A stretch of 64,000 bases of DNA from Diphasiastrum complanatum. Its lineage: Eukaryota > Streptophyta > Lycopodiopsida > Lycopodiales > Lycopodiaceae. The position numbers were made by a program, and so were the translations under genes. The stretch is from NCBI GenBank assembly GCA_029204225.1, contig CM055094.1, positions 13,702,315 to 13,766,314 of the forward strand, in the 5' to 3' direction. Shown one piece after another: positions 9,912 through 20,713 of this stretch. Position 1 is the stretch's first letter; each line of letters begins with the position of its first letter. The notes below the pieces were generated by a model. It was not told where the DNA came from. It was given only the letters and a program-made list of their open reading frames with translations, and did not search any database.

Positions 9912-11013
9912 CCTCCTATGCCATAAATTCCTCCATAGAGAGCTTGTTCACAAGAGCAACACTACAAGCATTCACATACTCATTTGGATCTAGTTTATAG
10001 ATGCCTCCAAATATAGATCCTAATGCAAGTATCTATCTCATCATTATTGTTGATAGTGCAAGTATCAACATTGAATTTTACATCAAGGCCATTATCAAGC
10101 AACTGGCCAACACTAATAAGATTCTTAGTAAGCTTAGGTACATAAAGAACTTTAGAGAGAGAAAGAACTTTAGAGGATGCAAGCTTCAAGGGAATGTTCC
10201 CTATGCCTTCAATAGGACATTCAAAATCATTTGCTATGTATATTGATTTCTTGACTCCATCATAAGGTGCAATAGAAGAGAAAGAGTCCTTGGAGCTACA
10301 CATATGTGAAGAGGCTCCACTATCAATATACCATAGGCCATCCTTCTTGAAAGGAGTAGATGAGAAACTAGAGACCATAAGAGATCCCTCTCCATCACTT
10401 GCAATAGTGCCTTCCTTCTCATTGGTAATGTTGGCTTGCTTGAGTTGATTCTTCTTCTTGAAGCAATTGGTGGCATAATGGCCTTTCTTGCCACAATAAA
10501 AGCACTTGATCTTTTTCTTCTTGAGCTTGGATGATGAAGCATTAGAGAAATCATCTTCCTCCTCATCTTTGTCTTTGGATTTGACTTTGTCATTGCCTGA
10601 GGATTGTTGATGTTGGTTCTTGCTCCTCCCTTTGTGCTTATCCTTGGCAAAGAGAGCTTTGCCATCATTATGAGTGAGAGAGAGCTTGTCCATCCTCAAG
10701 AGCTTGTAATCTTGTCTTGATTCTTCTGAAATTAGCACACTTTGGAGAGCCTCCAAACTTGGTAGCTCCTCCTTAATGGCATAGGATTGGACAAGGTTAT
10801 CAAATTCACTTCTCAAGCCATTGAGAATGACTTGAACTAGCTCATTTTGATTGATGGAATCACCAATACAAGTAAGTTCTCTATGAATATCTTTTACTCT
10901 CAAAACATAACTAGATGCACTCTCATCACTCTTTTGGCTACTTTGAAAGATTTGATTCCTAAGAGTGAGAAGCCTAGAGGTATTCTTAGCCTCATAGATA
11001 GTCTTGAGACAAT
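9912..11013 (-). pseudogene. Ty1/copia gag C-terminal part and protease, inside the inverted segment
   Basis: The largest open part is 9995-10903. Read on the minus strand from 11013: YEAKNTSRLLTLRNQI, the gag helices (NELVQVILNGLRSEFDNLVQ), a Lys-rich spacer, a canonical CX2CX4HX4C knuckle (CFYCGKKGHYATNC, about 10470-10512), then a protease with WYIDSGASSHM and VLYVPKLTKNLISVGQLLDN. About 300 codons are uninterrupted, which is unusual here. The right edge near 11013 is the second inversion breakpoint. The matching gag N-terminus is on the + strand at 8728-9000. Confidence 0.85.
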
Positions 11014-11173
11014 TGATGTGATGGGGTCGAGATTTGAAGAAGACTCTCCTCGGATTTTCTCACCAAGAAGATCCATGAGAGATAGATCCGAGCCCAAGAG
11101 GCTCTCATATGTTGATAAAGATTTTGAGTGTTATTGGATTTATAGCTTTCTCTCTCTACTCGAGAGCTCATGA
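11014..11173 (+). pseudogene. Ty1/copia integrase-RT linker, right part of the inverted-middle element
   Basis: The + strand frame around 11020-11130 reads FEEDSPRIFSPRRSMRDR and SEPKRLSYVDKDFE. This matches the linker that precedes RT in copia elements (RRS-R-R-EP-RL-Y). It is the expected continuation of the integrase fragment that ends on the minus strand at 9001. RT itself is absent: the frame ends at 11173 in a sequence where TTTCTCTCTCTACTCGAG occurs twice 30 bases apart. Confidence 0.65.
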
Positions 11174-11870
11174 TGGTTTTTCTCTCTCTACTCGAGGAGA
11201 GAAGCTTGTTTTTACTTAGAATAATTTTTTATTACTTCCCACATGTGTGAGTGAGAGTTGGAAGCGATTGAATGCATGTAGTAGTGTGTTTTTGCCATAG
11301 GATCTAAGATTGATCTTGAATCTCAATCTAGTCTTGATCTTGGTGCATCTACACACCTTAGGAAATCACAAGTACATGTAGTGGACAATCCACACGTGTG
11401 AAATCAACAACCATTTGTACACTAATTTCATGCTTAATGAGAAGGAGGAAACTCTACCATTTTTGGAAGAGAAGCATCCTCATTTGCTATTCACTACTTG
11501 CTATTGCTCTTGGTTGTGTTTTCTATTGCTTTCTATTTCCATGTTTATTGTTTGCCATAGTGAATGTTTTTCCATTAGCGAGCATAAGGAGCATTTGAGC
11601 TAACTTCCACCCTCACTCTCTTTCTCTCTCTTTCTCTTCTCTTCTCCATCTCTTCTTCTCCATCCCTTTCCTTCAACCAAAAATATGATGAATGTTAGTG
11701 TAGAGGAGTAGAGTTAAAGAGGAGTAGTATAGTGGTGAGTAGAGTTACGGGAGAAAGTAGGAAATTAACTAAAAGTAGCATCTATGCATAGTTAGGCACC
11801 TATCCAGTGATCTAACCTTTGTTGACAGGCGGAAGGGCTATACTACGAGAGATCCTCGACCCCACAACTA
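11174..11870. other. Non-coding, probably LTR-derived sequence with CT-rich tracts
   Basis: No supported gene. The stretch contains CACGTGTG-type palindromic strings (about 11390) like those in the LTR of copia E at 47.7-48.2 kb, and a pyrimidine-rich run CACTCTCTTTCTCTCTCTTTC at about 11614-11670. It may be the 3' LTR of the copia element at 8.7-11.2 kb, but no clean TG...CA pair or primer site was found. Confidence 0.35.
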
Positions 11871-13640
11871 TAGGATTTGTTTGGCCATTTGCCAATGTGC
11901 CATACCAGGATTTGAAGAGAACTGGCTCAATGCGTAAACAGAGAAAGCCGGATCGGGTCTGATACAAATTGTCAAGTACATCCTACTACCGATTAAGTTC
12001 TGTTAGGGTATACCTACCATCTTCTGTTCTTCGTCTTCCATTTTTGGACAATCTTGTTTCGTGAACTTGGCTCCAGCTATCATTGGTGTGGCTTTCTCTT
12101 TGCAGTCCATCATGTGGTACTGCTTTAGCACTTTTCTGGCATAGTCTAACTGACTCAAGTGCATTTCACCCTTTTTTTGATCTCTTCTGATCTCTAGCCC
12201 TAGGCATTTCGTTGCTTCTCCAAGATCTATGATTTCGTAGCTCTCAGAAATCTGACACTTCATGTCTTTGATCAGCATCAAGGAATTTCCTATCATCAGC
12301 GAATCATCCACAAAAATGGTCAATATCACAAAATTCTTTCCTACTCTTTAATGTATACATTATAGTCTGGTTGAGTAGGATTGAGGTCTAGAGACTTCAG
12401 AAGACCATCAAGCTTTTTATACCAAGCTCGTGATGCCTATTTTAGACCGTAGATGCATCTTTGCAATTGACAGACATATTGTTTGTTGTCGGGGTCTTCA
12501 TAGCTTTTGTTTTCTTGCAGTGGCTCTAATTTCCATGCCTCGTTTTGCCTCATCGACTCAATCTCCTCTGACATTGCTTGCTTCCAGGATTCTCCCTCTG
12601 GACTCTGAATAGCTTCTTGATATGTTGTTGGCTCTTCTGTGAAGCTGCAGTATTCAAATTGCATGTCTTCGCTCCATTGAACATTGTCAAAGTAGCGGTC
12701 TAGAGGTCTTCTTTGTCTTGTTGACCTTTGAGGTTCGTTTCGTCGATGCTCGAACATTTCTTGTTTGTGGGGTCAATCCTCTACTTCCTGTTGCTCTGGA
12801 ATCTGTGGCTCTGCATTCTGATTTGATGTCTCTCCTCGATCTCCCTCTTGAATGGACAGCAGTGTGAAGATCTCATGGCCTCTTTCATCTTTTAGTCCAG
12901 GGAATGTGGACTCATCGAACTTCATATCTCTGCTCGAAACAACCTTCTTCGTGGTTGGATTGTAGAGCCTGTACACATGTGTTCTGTTCGAGTAGCCGAC
13001 CATGACTATTTGTTCAGATTTGTCATCGAGCTTGTTTCTCTTTTCTTTTGGAATGTGCTTGTATGCTGCACATCCAAATACTCGTATGTATGACAGACCA
13101 GGTTTTCTGCATGTCCACATTTCGTATGGTGTTTTGTTTTCCAGCGCTATCGTTGTAGATTTGTTCTGCAGGTGTACAACTGCAGCAGTTGCCTCAACCC
13201 AAAATTGACCTGGCAGTTGAGCCTGTGCCATCATGCATCTGGCTCCTTCGACTAGCGTTCTGTTTTTTCTTTTTGTCACATCATTGTATTTTGGTGTGTA
13301 TGTCATAGTGAACTGGTGTTTTATCCCCTGTTCTTCGTAGAATCTTGAGAATTCTGTGCTTTTGTATTCACCTCCAGTATCAGATCTAAGGATCTATATC
13401 TTTTTTGAGGTGTGTCACTCTACGAATGCCATGAACTTTTTGATGGAATCAAACACTTCGGATTTCTTCTTCAAGTAGTAGATCATGGTCATCCGGTTGT
13501 AATCATCTATGAATGTCAAAAAGTATCTCGAACCTAAGAGCGAATACATCTTCATCGGCCCACAGACATTAGTTGTAACTATTGTGCACATATTAATCTG
13601 TATGATTGTATGGTCTTGAACGTATTTGTATCTGCTACTA
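11871..13640 (-). pseudogene. Ty1/copia pol fragment, family A (integrase, RT, part of RNase H)
   Basis: Read from 13640 down: integrase core (YFLTFIDDYNRM-like, then RSDTGGEYKSTEFSRF), an open integrase C-terminus at 12773-13306 (RKNRTLVEGARCMMAQAQ, VFGCAAYKHIPKEKR), linker STRQRRPLDRYFDNVQW, then RT. RT has an in-frame gap of about 90 codons: LEPLQENK is joined straight to YEDPDNK, whereas the relative at 53.6-54.0 kb has the whole intervening fingers/palm. The catalytic box survives as IFVDDSLMIG (about 12290-12320), followed by DLGEATKCLGLEIRRDQ. RNase H is cut off at 11871 by unrelated sequence. No LTR remains at either side. Confidence 0.85.
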
Positions 13641-14300
13641 TTCGTGTGTCTGATTCACTTGTCTATTCAATTATGCACTTTGTTTTGAGTTCGTTGAATG
13701 CTATATTAATCTGTTAATGTAGATCAGTAGTGTATGTCTACACTCTGAAGGATTGTAGGAATGGTATAGCCAACAGTGACTAGCAATCATATCTGAATTT
13801 TTGACGAACTGATCTTGTTCGCAAATTCTTTCGCTTCGTGTTTCACTTCACGATCACTTGGCTATAAGTGTAAATCAACTTCAGAACTCACTTAAGTTTC
13901 ATTTTGTTTCGCTTTGTTTCGTTTCGTTTCGTCTTGTTTCATTTCGTCTCGTCTCGTCTCGTTACAGAGTCCGATTCATCTTTTTGCAAATGCTTTTCAT
14001 TTTGTTTCATGTCATTTTGCGATCTCTATGCTTCCAGCATGAATCAATGTTAGAGCTCATTTAAGTTTCGCTTCACTTCATTTCATTTCATTTTCATCTA
14101 GATTTCATCTCGTTTTATTTCATTATGTTATAGAGCTTGATTGATCCAACACAAATTATTCTCAAACAGAAATAATTCGAGTTTCGCAAAACTATTTGTG
14201 AATCGTTCGAGATTTTTTATCAGTTTGTCACCAGAGTTCTAGCTGGAATTTGCATTTTCTGAACACATTTTTCCGCATCACTTCCTGCAGCATATAAATT
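13641..14300. other. Non-coding stretch with TTTCG/TCTCG simple repeats
   Basis: No supported gene. At about 13895-13970 and again at 14062-14115 the sequence is an imperfect run of TTTCG, TTTCA and TCTCG units, and the motif CACTTAAGTTTC recurs near 13888 and 14060. It is probably old LTR sequence of the neighbouring copia, because similar TTCGTTTCG and TTCGCGAA strings occur in the LTRs at 52 and 60 kb. I see no TATA-ATG arrangement. Confidence 0.35.
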
Positions 14301-14342
14301 ACAATAATCAGTGCACCGTAGCATAAAAGAAATGCATCAAAC

Positions 14343-14560
14343 TTAAGTGTGAAACAACAAACTAGACACTAAGGAGTTATACATGTGTTGGTCCAAGGCT
14401 GACGTCAAAATGCCCTTGCCGATGCACTCCATGAACTCGTAAATGAGATCGAGAGTGCACACCTCACGGTCTACCAGGCATAGCACTCTGAAAATGGGTA
14501 GAGAGACCCCAGTATTCTCCTCAGCATGTGTCCAGAACTCATCACCAAACATAGTGGACC
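14343..14560 (-). pseudogene. hAT-superfamily (DUF659-type) transposase fragment
   Basis: About 70 codons on the minus strand carry the signature FWTHAEENTGVSLPIFRVLC, LVDREVCTLDLIYEFMEC. This matches the FW-x-LVD-x-IYEAMD block of plant hAT-like DUF659 proteins (family knowledge). Neither the RNase H-like catalytic residues nor the C-terminal dimerisation domain is present. Immediately upstream (minus sense, 14560-14780) the frames are broken and nothing else of the family can be named. It is the only DNA-transposon trace in the window. Confidence 0.65.
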
Positions 14561-14903
14561 GGAAAAATGCCCCATGTGCGAGGTCCTTAAAGTTCCCGAA
14601 AGCCTAGCTGGAAACCATATGTCGCAATGCATCCTTCACTACTACATCGCTCTAGCACCAAGAAGTAAAATGCAAAGCATGTGGGTACTGGCTTCTTCAG
14701 GTCTAGGGTTGAAAGGGTGTGGAGGGTGAGAGGGCCGAGACTATAAGTCTTTTGGAAGGCTAGAAGTCTATTTTGAGTCATTCAATTCAAGTGAAGTCTT
14801 TGTGAATTTCTAGAATCAATTTTCTCCATCAAGTGCGAGTTGTTTTTTGTAGAGATCCTAGTGAGGGCCGAGAAGTAATTGATTGTACAAGTCATTAGCA
14901 AAG

Positions 14904-15259
14904 ATGGGATCAATAGTTGCATTCCTCTTAGAGGCTAGTGAGAGGTAAAACTCTACAAATTACTCCATTTGGAAAGTGAGGATGGAGTCACTCGGTTGCT
15001 CCAAGACCTCTATGATCTTGTCCTAGATGAAGAGGATGAAGTTCCTATGTGTCTTGAATCTACCAAGAAAGTCATGCTTGAGGGTGCGTTGTATGTTCCC
15101 AACTTTACAAGGAGTTTGGTAAGTGTTGGGAAACTCATGGACAAGGGCTTCTTTGTTACATTTGATGGTAATGCTTGCTTGGTAATGAGGACTGGAAATG
15201 TCATTTCCAAACGGATTAAAGATGGTAATTGCCAATCTAGATCAAGATTTGGGTGCTAG
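14904..15259 (+). pseudogene. Ty1/copia gag start fused directly to protease end
   Basis: The ATG at 14904 opens MGSIVAFLLEASER, then a stop and NSTNYSIWKVRMES, the copia gag N-terminus; gag continues as LLQDLYDLVLDEEDEVP. At about 15065 it joins straight to the C-terminal part of the copia protease (LEGALYVPNFTRSLVSVGKL, then MDKGFFVTFDGNACLVM). All of gag from the second helix through the knuckle and the DSG active site is missing, roughly 300 codons by comparison with 28.0-29.3 kb. It is a deletion derivative; the junction lies inside an open 96-codon frame (14969-15259). Confidence 0.75.
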
Positions 15260-16690
15260 TTTTGCAATAGATTGAGTAACCAAGTATCCAATCACTCTTT
15301 ATGAATATTGTAAGAAAATAGGCCTCAGGCCCTTTGGTAACCGGCCGTGCCGAGGTCATGATAGATTCGTAACTGGACTCTAACTTTGAAATTTTGTTTT
15401 CATTTCAGTAAGAGAGAGTCTACTGGGAGCTCAAACATGTGAAGGGAGTATTGCTTGGAAGGTAGTTGTCCATACATTACCTAGTATTGACTGATAGTTG
15501 TTTGGAGAGAGCTTATTCATTTTCACCAAAGCTGATCCATTAGCAATGAATCCAACCTAAATTCACCATTGTTGAGCGTTATTTGATTTGTTAGACACCA
15601 ACATTGGTGTGCTTGCCAGAAGTCAAAAACCTATTAAGGGAGTATCATACAAAAGGTAGTTATCCATGTCATTGTTCACGTGTTAGCCCGTTGACTAGTC
15701 ATGTTGAGTAGGCCTTCAGCCACTAGTCATGCTGAGTAGGCCATCATGCTGAGTAGGCTGTCACTCTCCCCCCAAAATTTGTTGGTGTGGATTTTGTTAT
15801 CTGTAACTTGCATGCTCTAGATTGGATCAGTGTTTAGAACACGCAGTTGAAACACATTGAACATGTCACTAGACTAAAGATTGGACAAATTTTAGCTAAA
15901 TTTGTTTCGATCTTGTTGTAGTTGACTCGAAAATGAACATGACGATGAGATGTAGGAATCAACTCTGATGTGAGATGTATTTCTCAAATTGTTAGTATAC
16001 TCAAAGATCTTAAATTCTGTGCAAGGTGATCTGAAGATGGATAGGTGAATGACAAGTTATTCTTGAGATATGCTACATGATGTGTCCTATTCAATGGCTA
16101 TCCTTGATGAACCAAAAACAAATCTAGAAAAAGAAATGCAATTAGAAAAAATTACCAAATCAAAAAAAATGACAAAAAATAAACAAGAAAGATACCAATG
16201 TCATAGAGAGTGAAAACCGTAGAGCACTTGTCAAACAAAAAGTGATTCATCAACATTGACTCGTCACCTAGATAGTTGAAATTTTCATTGGGAGTTAGAG
16301 TAAAAAACTCTGATATGCCCTTGCCAAAAACAAGGCAAATTTGGTAACAATAAGTCTATCATCAATGATAGCAGATGTTGTAAGATATAGCGTGAGATGC
16401 AGGTATGGTTGAGGTACGATGTCCTGAGTACCTCTCTGGCAAGAGATTCAGAACCAAATCTCTATCTGGATTTTCAATTCCTAGATTTATTGTGTATTGG
16501 CACATTGGAAATCTTATCAGCATGTGGAAAGACAAATAGATTTGAGGTTGTAGAAGGGAAAAAAAACTGTCAATTCTCCATGGAGGTTGCTCTTGGTTGG
16601 ACATTGTAGCAGATGAACATAGCTAAATTTAGGCTCGTATATTCATCATTGGAGTTAAGCTCACGTCTGATCCATCTTGGAAGGCCGACT
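15260..16690. other. No gene; short tandem repeat near 15.7 kb
   Basis: No supported coding sequence. At about 15694-15770 the string ATGCTGAGTAGGCC recurs three times with spacings of about 20-30 bases (GTCATGTTGAGTAGGCC, GTCATGCTGAGTAGGCC, ATCATGCTGAGTAGGCT). The rest is AT-rich sequence resembling decayed non-coding element DNA. Confidence 0.35.
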
Positions 16691-16695
16691 AAAAA

Positions 16696-16911
16696 CTAGA
16701 TGATGGGCATTTGTTTGGAGGATTGTTCTTGTATTTGACCTTTTAAGTGCTTGAAACGCTCAATATAGTCTCGTACGCGTTCATCTTTTGCCATCTTGAT
16801 GTTACTCAATTTGACAAAAGGACTCTTTATCAAGCAAAAGGGCTTAAAATGCTTGATAAAGGACTCTCTCAAAATTGACCAGTCTGTCTTATCTTCACGA
16901 TCAATGTTCAC
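16696..16911 (-). pseudogene. Ty3/gypsy gag fragment
   Basis: About 70 minus-strand codons with DWSILRESFIKHFKPF, NIKMAKDERVRDYIERFKHL. This is the same gag block as element 1 at 1480-1620 (KMGKRERVRDYIKRVKHLRS), so it is the middle of a retrotransposon gag domain. Both ends are cut: no knuckle or protease follows on the minus strand below 16696, and no start is seen above 16911. Confidence 0.7.
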
Positions 16912-16948
16912 ATCTTCACTGAATCTATGAACACATTTTTTTCTCTTT

Positions 16949-18000
16949 TTGTTGCTTATCTCTCTTGGATTACCTCTGTTGTTATGGTTCTTTGTGATTA
17001 TTCTTCTTATTAGAACATTTACAGAGCAGAAGCAATATTCAAGGATGCATTACGTATTTCCCAGCCTTTCAGTGGGTAACTCAAATCCGATACTCAGCTA
17101 CATGCATACCCTAGCCATGCAACCATCTACAGCTCAAGCAGATCAGCATTCAGCACAGAGAGCGATCCTACTACCAACTACTGAATCAAAGAACAATCAA
17201 GAACTAGATTAGCTACTGAAACTAAAACCAAATTCAAGAAACAAGACAAGATTCCTAACAGCATTTAACAATCTAGGAATCAAGAAACACACATTACTTG
17301 ATGCCTAAATTATCCAAGAATATCAAGAACTAGAATGTCAAGACTATGCAAGATTTACACCACATTTCTAGCCTCTATACTTTACTTGAATGCTGATTTC
17401 TACAAGATTCCACAAGCAAGAATTGAAGCTAATCCACAACTAAGCAAGAACAAAAAACAAGAATCTAGTAAATCCACAAGTAAGAAATCAAGCATGCTCA
17501 TAGAAATATCACTCAAGATCATTGCCATGAACAAGGAGCTTAGTGATCTTCAAGAACTCATGGAGGATCCTCTTTATTAGCTCAAGAGAACTTGAAAATA
17601 CAATCAAAGCTCCCTCACAAAAGAGGGGGGCCCTTAAATAAGCAAGAAGGCTGCCCGTGTGGAGCCCATGTGGCAATTCCACTAAATTAGAAATTACATT
17701 TGGAATTTGCCCTTCCACTAGAGGTCACCATCAAAAGGTGGCTCACTCTTATTATTTTAAGGGGGGTCTACATTTATTAGAACTATCAAGGAAATGTTAC
17801 TAGCTCCTACATGGTCATTCCTTCTTTGGGATACACCATGTAGGCTCACATAGCTAATCACTATCTTCCTAGCTAGTATTTCCTCGGCTCTCATGCTCGT
17901 CTCTCAGCTTCTTCTGCTCTCTTCCTTCTGAGACCTCCTCGGTCATGGGTGAGAGATAATTTATGTCTTCAGCTTGGCTCGACACTAGAGAATCGGCTAA
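16949..18000. other. No gene recognised
   Basis: Short open frames here (16949-17212, 17335-17580) show no family motifs and no neighbours of the same kind. The stretch 17630-18000 has GC-richer patches (AGAGGGGGGCCC near 17621, GGGGGGTC near 17761) and could be the 3' flank or LTR of the minus-strand reading frames that start at 18.0 kb. I cannot support a boundary. Confidence 0.25.
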
Positions 18001-18002
18001 CA

Positions 18003-19147
18003 TTATCCACCCCTAATCTGTTGCAGGACCCATTGCAACACCGGTGATGTCTTCCGCTTGGCACTTGGAAAAGCGTGGATTTTTGTTCGCTTCCGTAAAA
18101 CTAGGTGCTTATTATCTGCAAAATTTATTCGCCAAAATTGGAAGTCCCTCAATTGGCTGCTACATACCAGCCCTCTTGAGCACTTCTTGTGAATCCTGTT
18201 CACCTCGTCGTCGCGCCGTCTGCTTTTGCTCGCTCATCTTCCGGCCTTGGGCTTCAAAAACTTGGAAGCGGAGCTTACTTTCGAAATTAAGGGGCCCTAG
18301 ATATTCTCCAAACCTCAATCCCAGAAACACTCTTGCTGCATCAGGAAGGCCATGGATCTGCAATACTCGGCACTTTCCTGCATGCAGAGATCAGCACTTG
18401 ACTTGTATTTGTGCCCGAAGTCTAGTAACTGTAGCCTCAGATCATCCGGGGAGGTTCTCTCTGTAATTCCCGAAATGACTGGCCAGTTTACTAACTCCAC
18501 TTGAGGCTTTTCCACCGGCCATGGGTTTTTGCGTTTGAGCGGCATGTAAAAAAGGATCCACTCGCTTCCATGTCGGTGCCCTCAAATATTCCTGGAGTTG
18601 CCTGCTATCCTTCAGGACTTTGCTCTACCATTCTGGCTGCGATTGTAGTGCGGCAATGATCTCGGCCCTAGTGGAGTATTGGCTTTGATCAATGTCTTCT
18701 TTGCCGCCCCTCATATTGGGAGGATATTTTCTTTCAAATCGCTCTGATTCTTTCCCTTGTGTCAGCCAGTTTACTTCTAGGTCGGGTAGGGGAAGTTGTC
18801 CTACGCAGCTGGGGCGGCCTTGCCAGATAATCATCAAGGGACTTGGTGCCCGTGTCTTTCTCTTTTGCTTGTTCGCTTGTCGACGGCTCATCTGCACCCA
18901 TGTCTGGCCTATGCGAGAATCTTCTTGTCTGCGGTTGGTCAGCCAGGAAGTCATCATTGGCTCCAATGTCTGTGTTAGTTTCCAGAAGGTCGAGGATGGA
19001 GTGATCTGGGGAGAGAGGTGCGGGGGTGAACGGTTTAGAAGGAGGTGAAAATAATAAGTTATACACAACACCCGGGGAGTGGAGTTGTTGGAGGAACTCG
19101 TCTCGTCGGGCTTTGTGGGTGTCAGCTGGACCTTTTGATGGGCCCAT
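18003..19147 (-). pseudogene. Minus-strand coding remnant of unknown function (C-terminal part)
   Basis: Overlapping open stretches in several frames (18160-18363, 18315-18545, 18625-19071, 18734-19147) read as one decayed protein-coding region: hydrophilic, GC-richer than its surroundings, with segments such as LKDSRQLQEYLRAPTWKRVD and FEAQGRKMSEQKQTARRRGE. No RT, integrase, protease or transposase motif is present. It lies downstream of, and in line with, the reading frames at 19.2-21.1 kb, so all belong to one transcription unit starting beside the LTR at 21.3 kb. Function is unknown. Confidence 0.4.
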
Positions 19148-19248
19148 TATTTGACTAGGAGGTGATGAAGAAAGAGGAGATGGAAGAATTGGGTAAGTTG
19201 GAATGAATGTTTCAGAGAGTAGGAGGAAGGGTTAAAGGTGGGAGGGGG

Positions 19249-20515
19249 TCAGGGAAAGCTAATGGAAGCAGCACCGGCTCTTTGGCCACCCGATCCTGAG
19301 CAACCGTATGATCGGTGGGTTTGCCCATCCTGATTCCCTGCTCCATCATTCTCATCATCGTCCCGTGGCTTCGTTACGTGAGCACCTGCTTGGGCCTTGC
19401 ACGTCGTGTCCCATAATTGGTTCACCTTGTCCAAGACTTGCTGCAGGGCCTTCGTTGTTTCTTCCAGCTGCTTATGAGACTCCAGGATGATCTTCTCTTG
19501 TTTCGCCACAATGTTTTTAAAATTCTTTTTATCGGCCTCTCACTTTTGGATCAGCCTTATGTATTTCTCCATCCGGATGGCTGAGGCCTGTGGGGTCTGG
19601 ATTTGAATGTCCTCAGGCTTGACTGGAGGAGCATTGACTGTCATTGCACCCGACGATCTATCTCGTACGTGGTCGATTTGGACCATCTGGTGCTTTAGTT
19701 GTTGTTGGACCTCTTCCAAGGTGGCTTTCTGCCCTGCCATTACGGATCTACTTTCTACTGCCTCTTTTTTTTTTTATTTGGCCATCCTTTGATATCGCTC
19801 AATCTCTTGGTCTTGATGTTGGACCTTGCTCTCTAGAACTTGATGTTGGCTCACCAACCAATGCATGCTCATTTTGGATAGGCCAATCATTGAGCGTTTG
19901 GCTGCTTCAGTGAGCTTTTCAGGGTTAGAGAGGGTTGGGTACTGATCTAGGGTGTGGGATGGTGAGGCTAAACCAAAAATGAGGCATGGTGTTAGAACTG
20001 AAGATGGAGGTGGAGGTGAAGGTGGAGGTGTCTGACTTCTTCCTAGCTGCTTTCCCTTTTTTGGTTCATCCTCGCTTATCTCCATCAAGTCCGCAGCATC
20101 AAAATATTGAGATGTGTCCAATATGTGGACTTGTTGGGCCTGTGATTGTTGATCTTGTGACTGTTGGGCTGCTCCCGTGTCTTGCAGACTAGATATCCCC
20201 ACCCCCCCCCCCCCCCCCCCCCCCCAAAACTTGTGCCAGTGGTGATGTTGGTGGCATTGGCGTTGTAATCAGTGTGGGTGGGGTGGTGGCCTCATCAGGC
20301 TGACTTGAGACTTGAGGTATTGTCGTGTCAGGTGCCAGTGTGGATGTAGTTGCTCCATCACCCCCGTCGATGACATGTGAGGGTGACGAGTGTTGTTGTG
20401 ATGTTGTGGATGAGCTGCCACCATCTGACGTGGAACCATGTGAAACTGATCCCACTGGTGATGTGCTCCCATCTTGAAGCTTCTCTTGTCTTCGTTGTTG
20501 TCGTGTACCTGGCAA
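19249..20515 (-). pseudogene. Minus-strand low-complexity and coiled-coil region of the 21.1 kb ORF
   Basis: Read downward from 20515: a Ser/Thr/Gly-rich stretch (GSTSDGGSSSTTSQQHSS), a poly-Gly tract coded by the homopolymer at 20202-20225, a Gln-rich segment (QQSQDQQSQAQQVHILD), a proline run, then two heptad-like helices: STLEEVQ-type at about 19700 (TLEEVQQQLKHQMVQIDHV) and at about 19450 (KQLEETTKALQQVLDKVNQL). This order of disordered tail then coiled coil resembles the ending of the ORF at 24.8-25.7 kb. Stops and frame changes near 19540 and 20190 break it. Confidence 0.45.
20202..20225. repeat. 24-base poly-C homopolymer
   Basis: An uninterrupted run of C on the + strand (G on the minus strand), which encodes poly-Gly in the minus-strand frame. 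A G24 run is a strong candidate for quadruplex formation and for slippage; frames differ on its two sides. Confidence 0.9.
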
Positions 20516-20713
20516 CTGAGCCCTTGAGGTATCTGCATGTTGAGCTCCGGAGGTTGCAGCTGCTTGCGGATTCTAGGGTGGGCTTCTTGGCTTGTGTACT
20601 AGAGGGAGGATACTGGTGTTGACTCGTTTGGCCTGGGACCCCGATGGTGAAGTTGTCCTTGCACGCTTGGGCTTCTTGTGTTCAATGGGAATATCCCATG
20701 CCTTGCCCACAAG

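Noticed and set aside
10001-10246. + strand frame opposite the copia protease
   Set aside because: Antisense shadow of the minus-strand protease.
17335-17580. 81-codon + frame with a Lys/Ser-rich middle
   Set aside because: Low complexity, no homologous pattern, no neighbours of the same unit.
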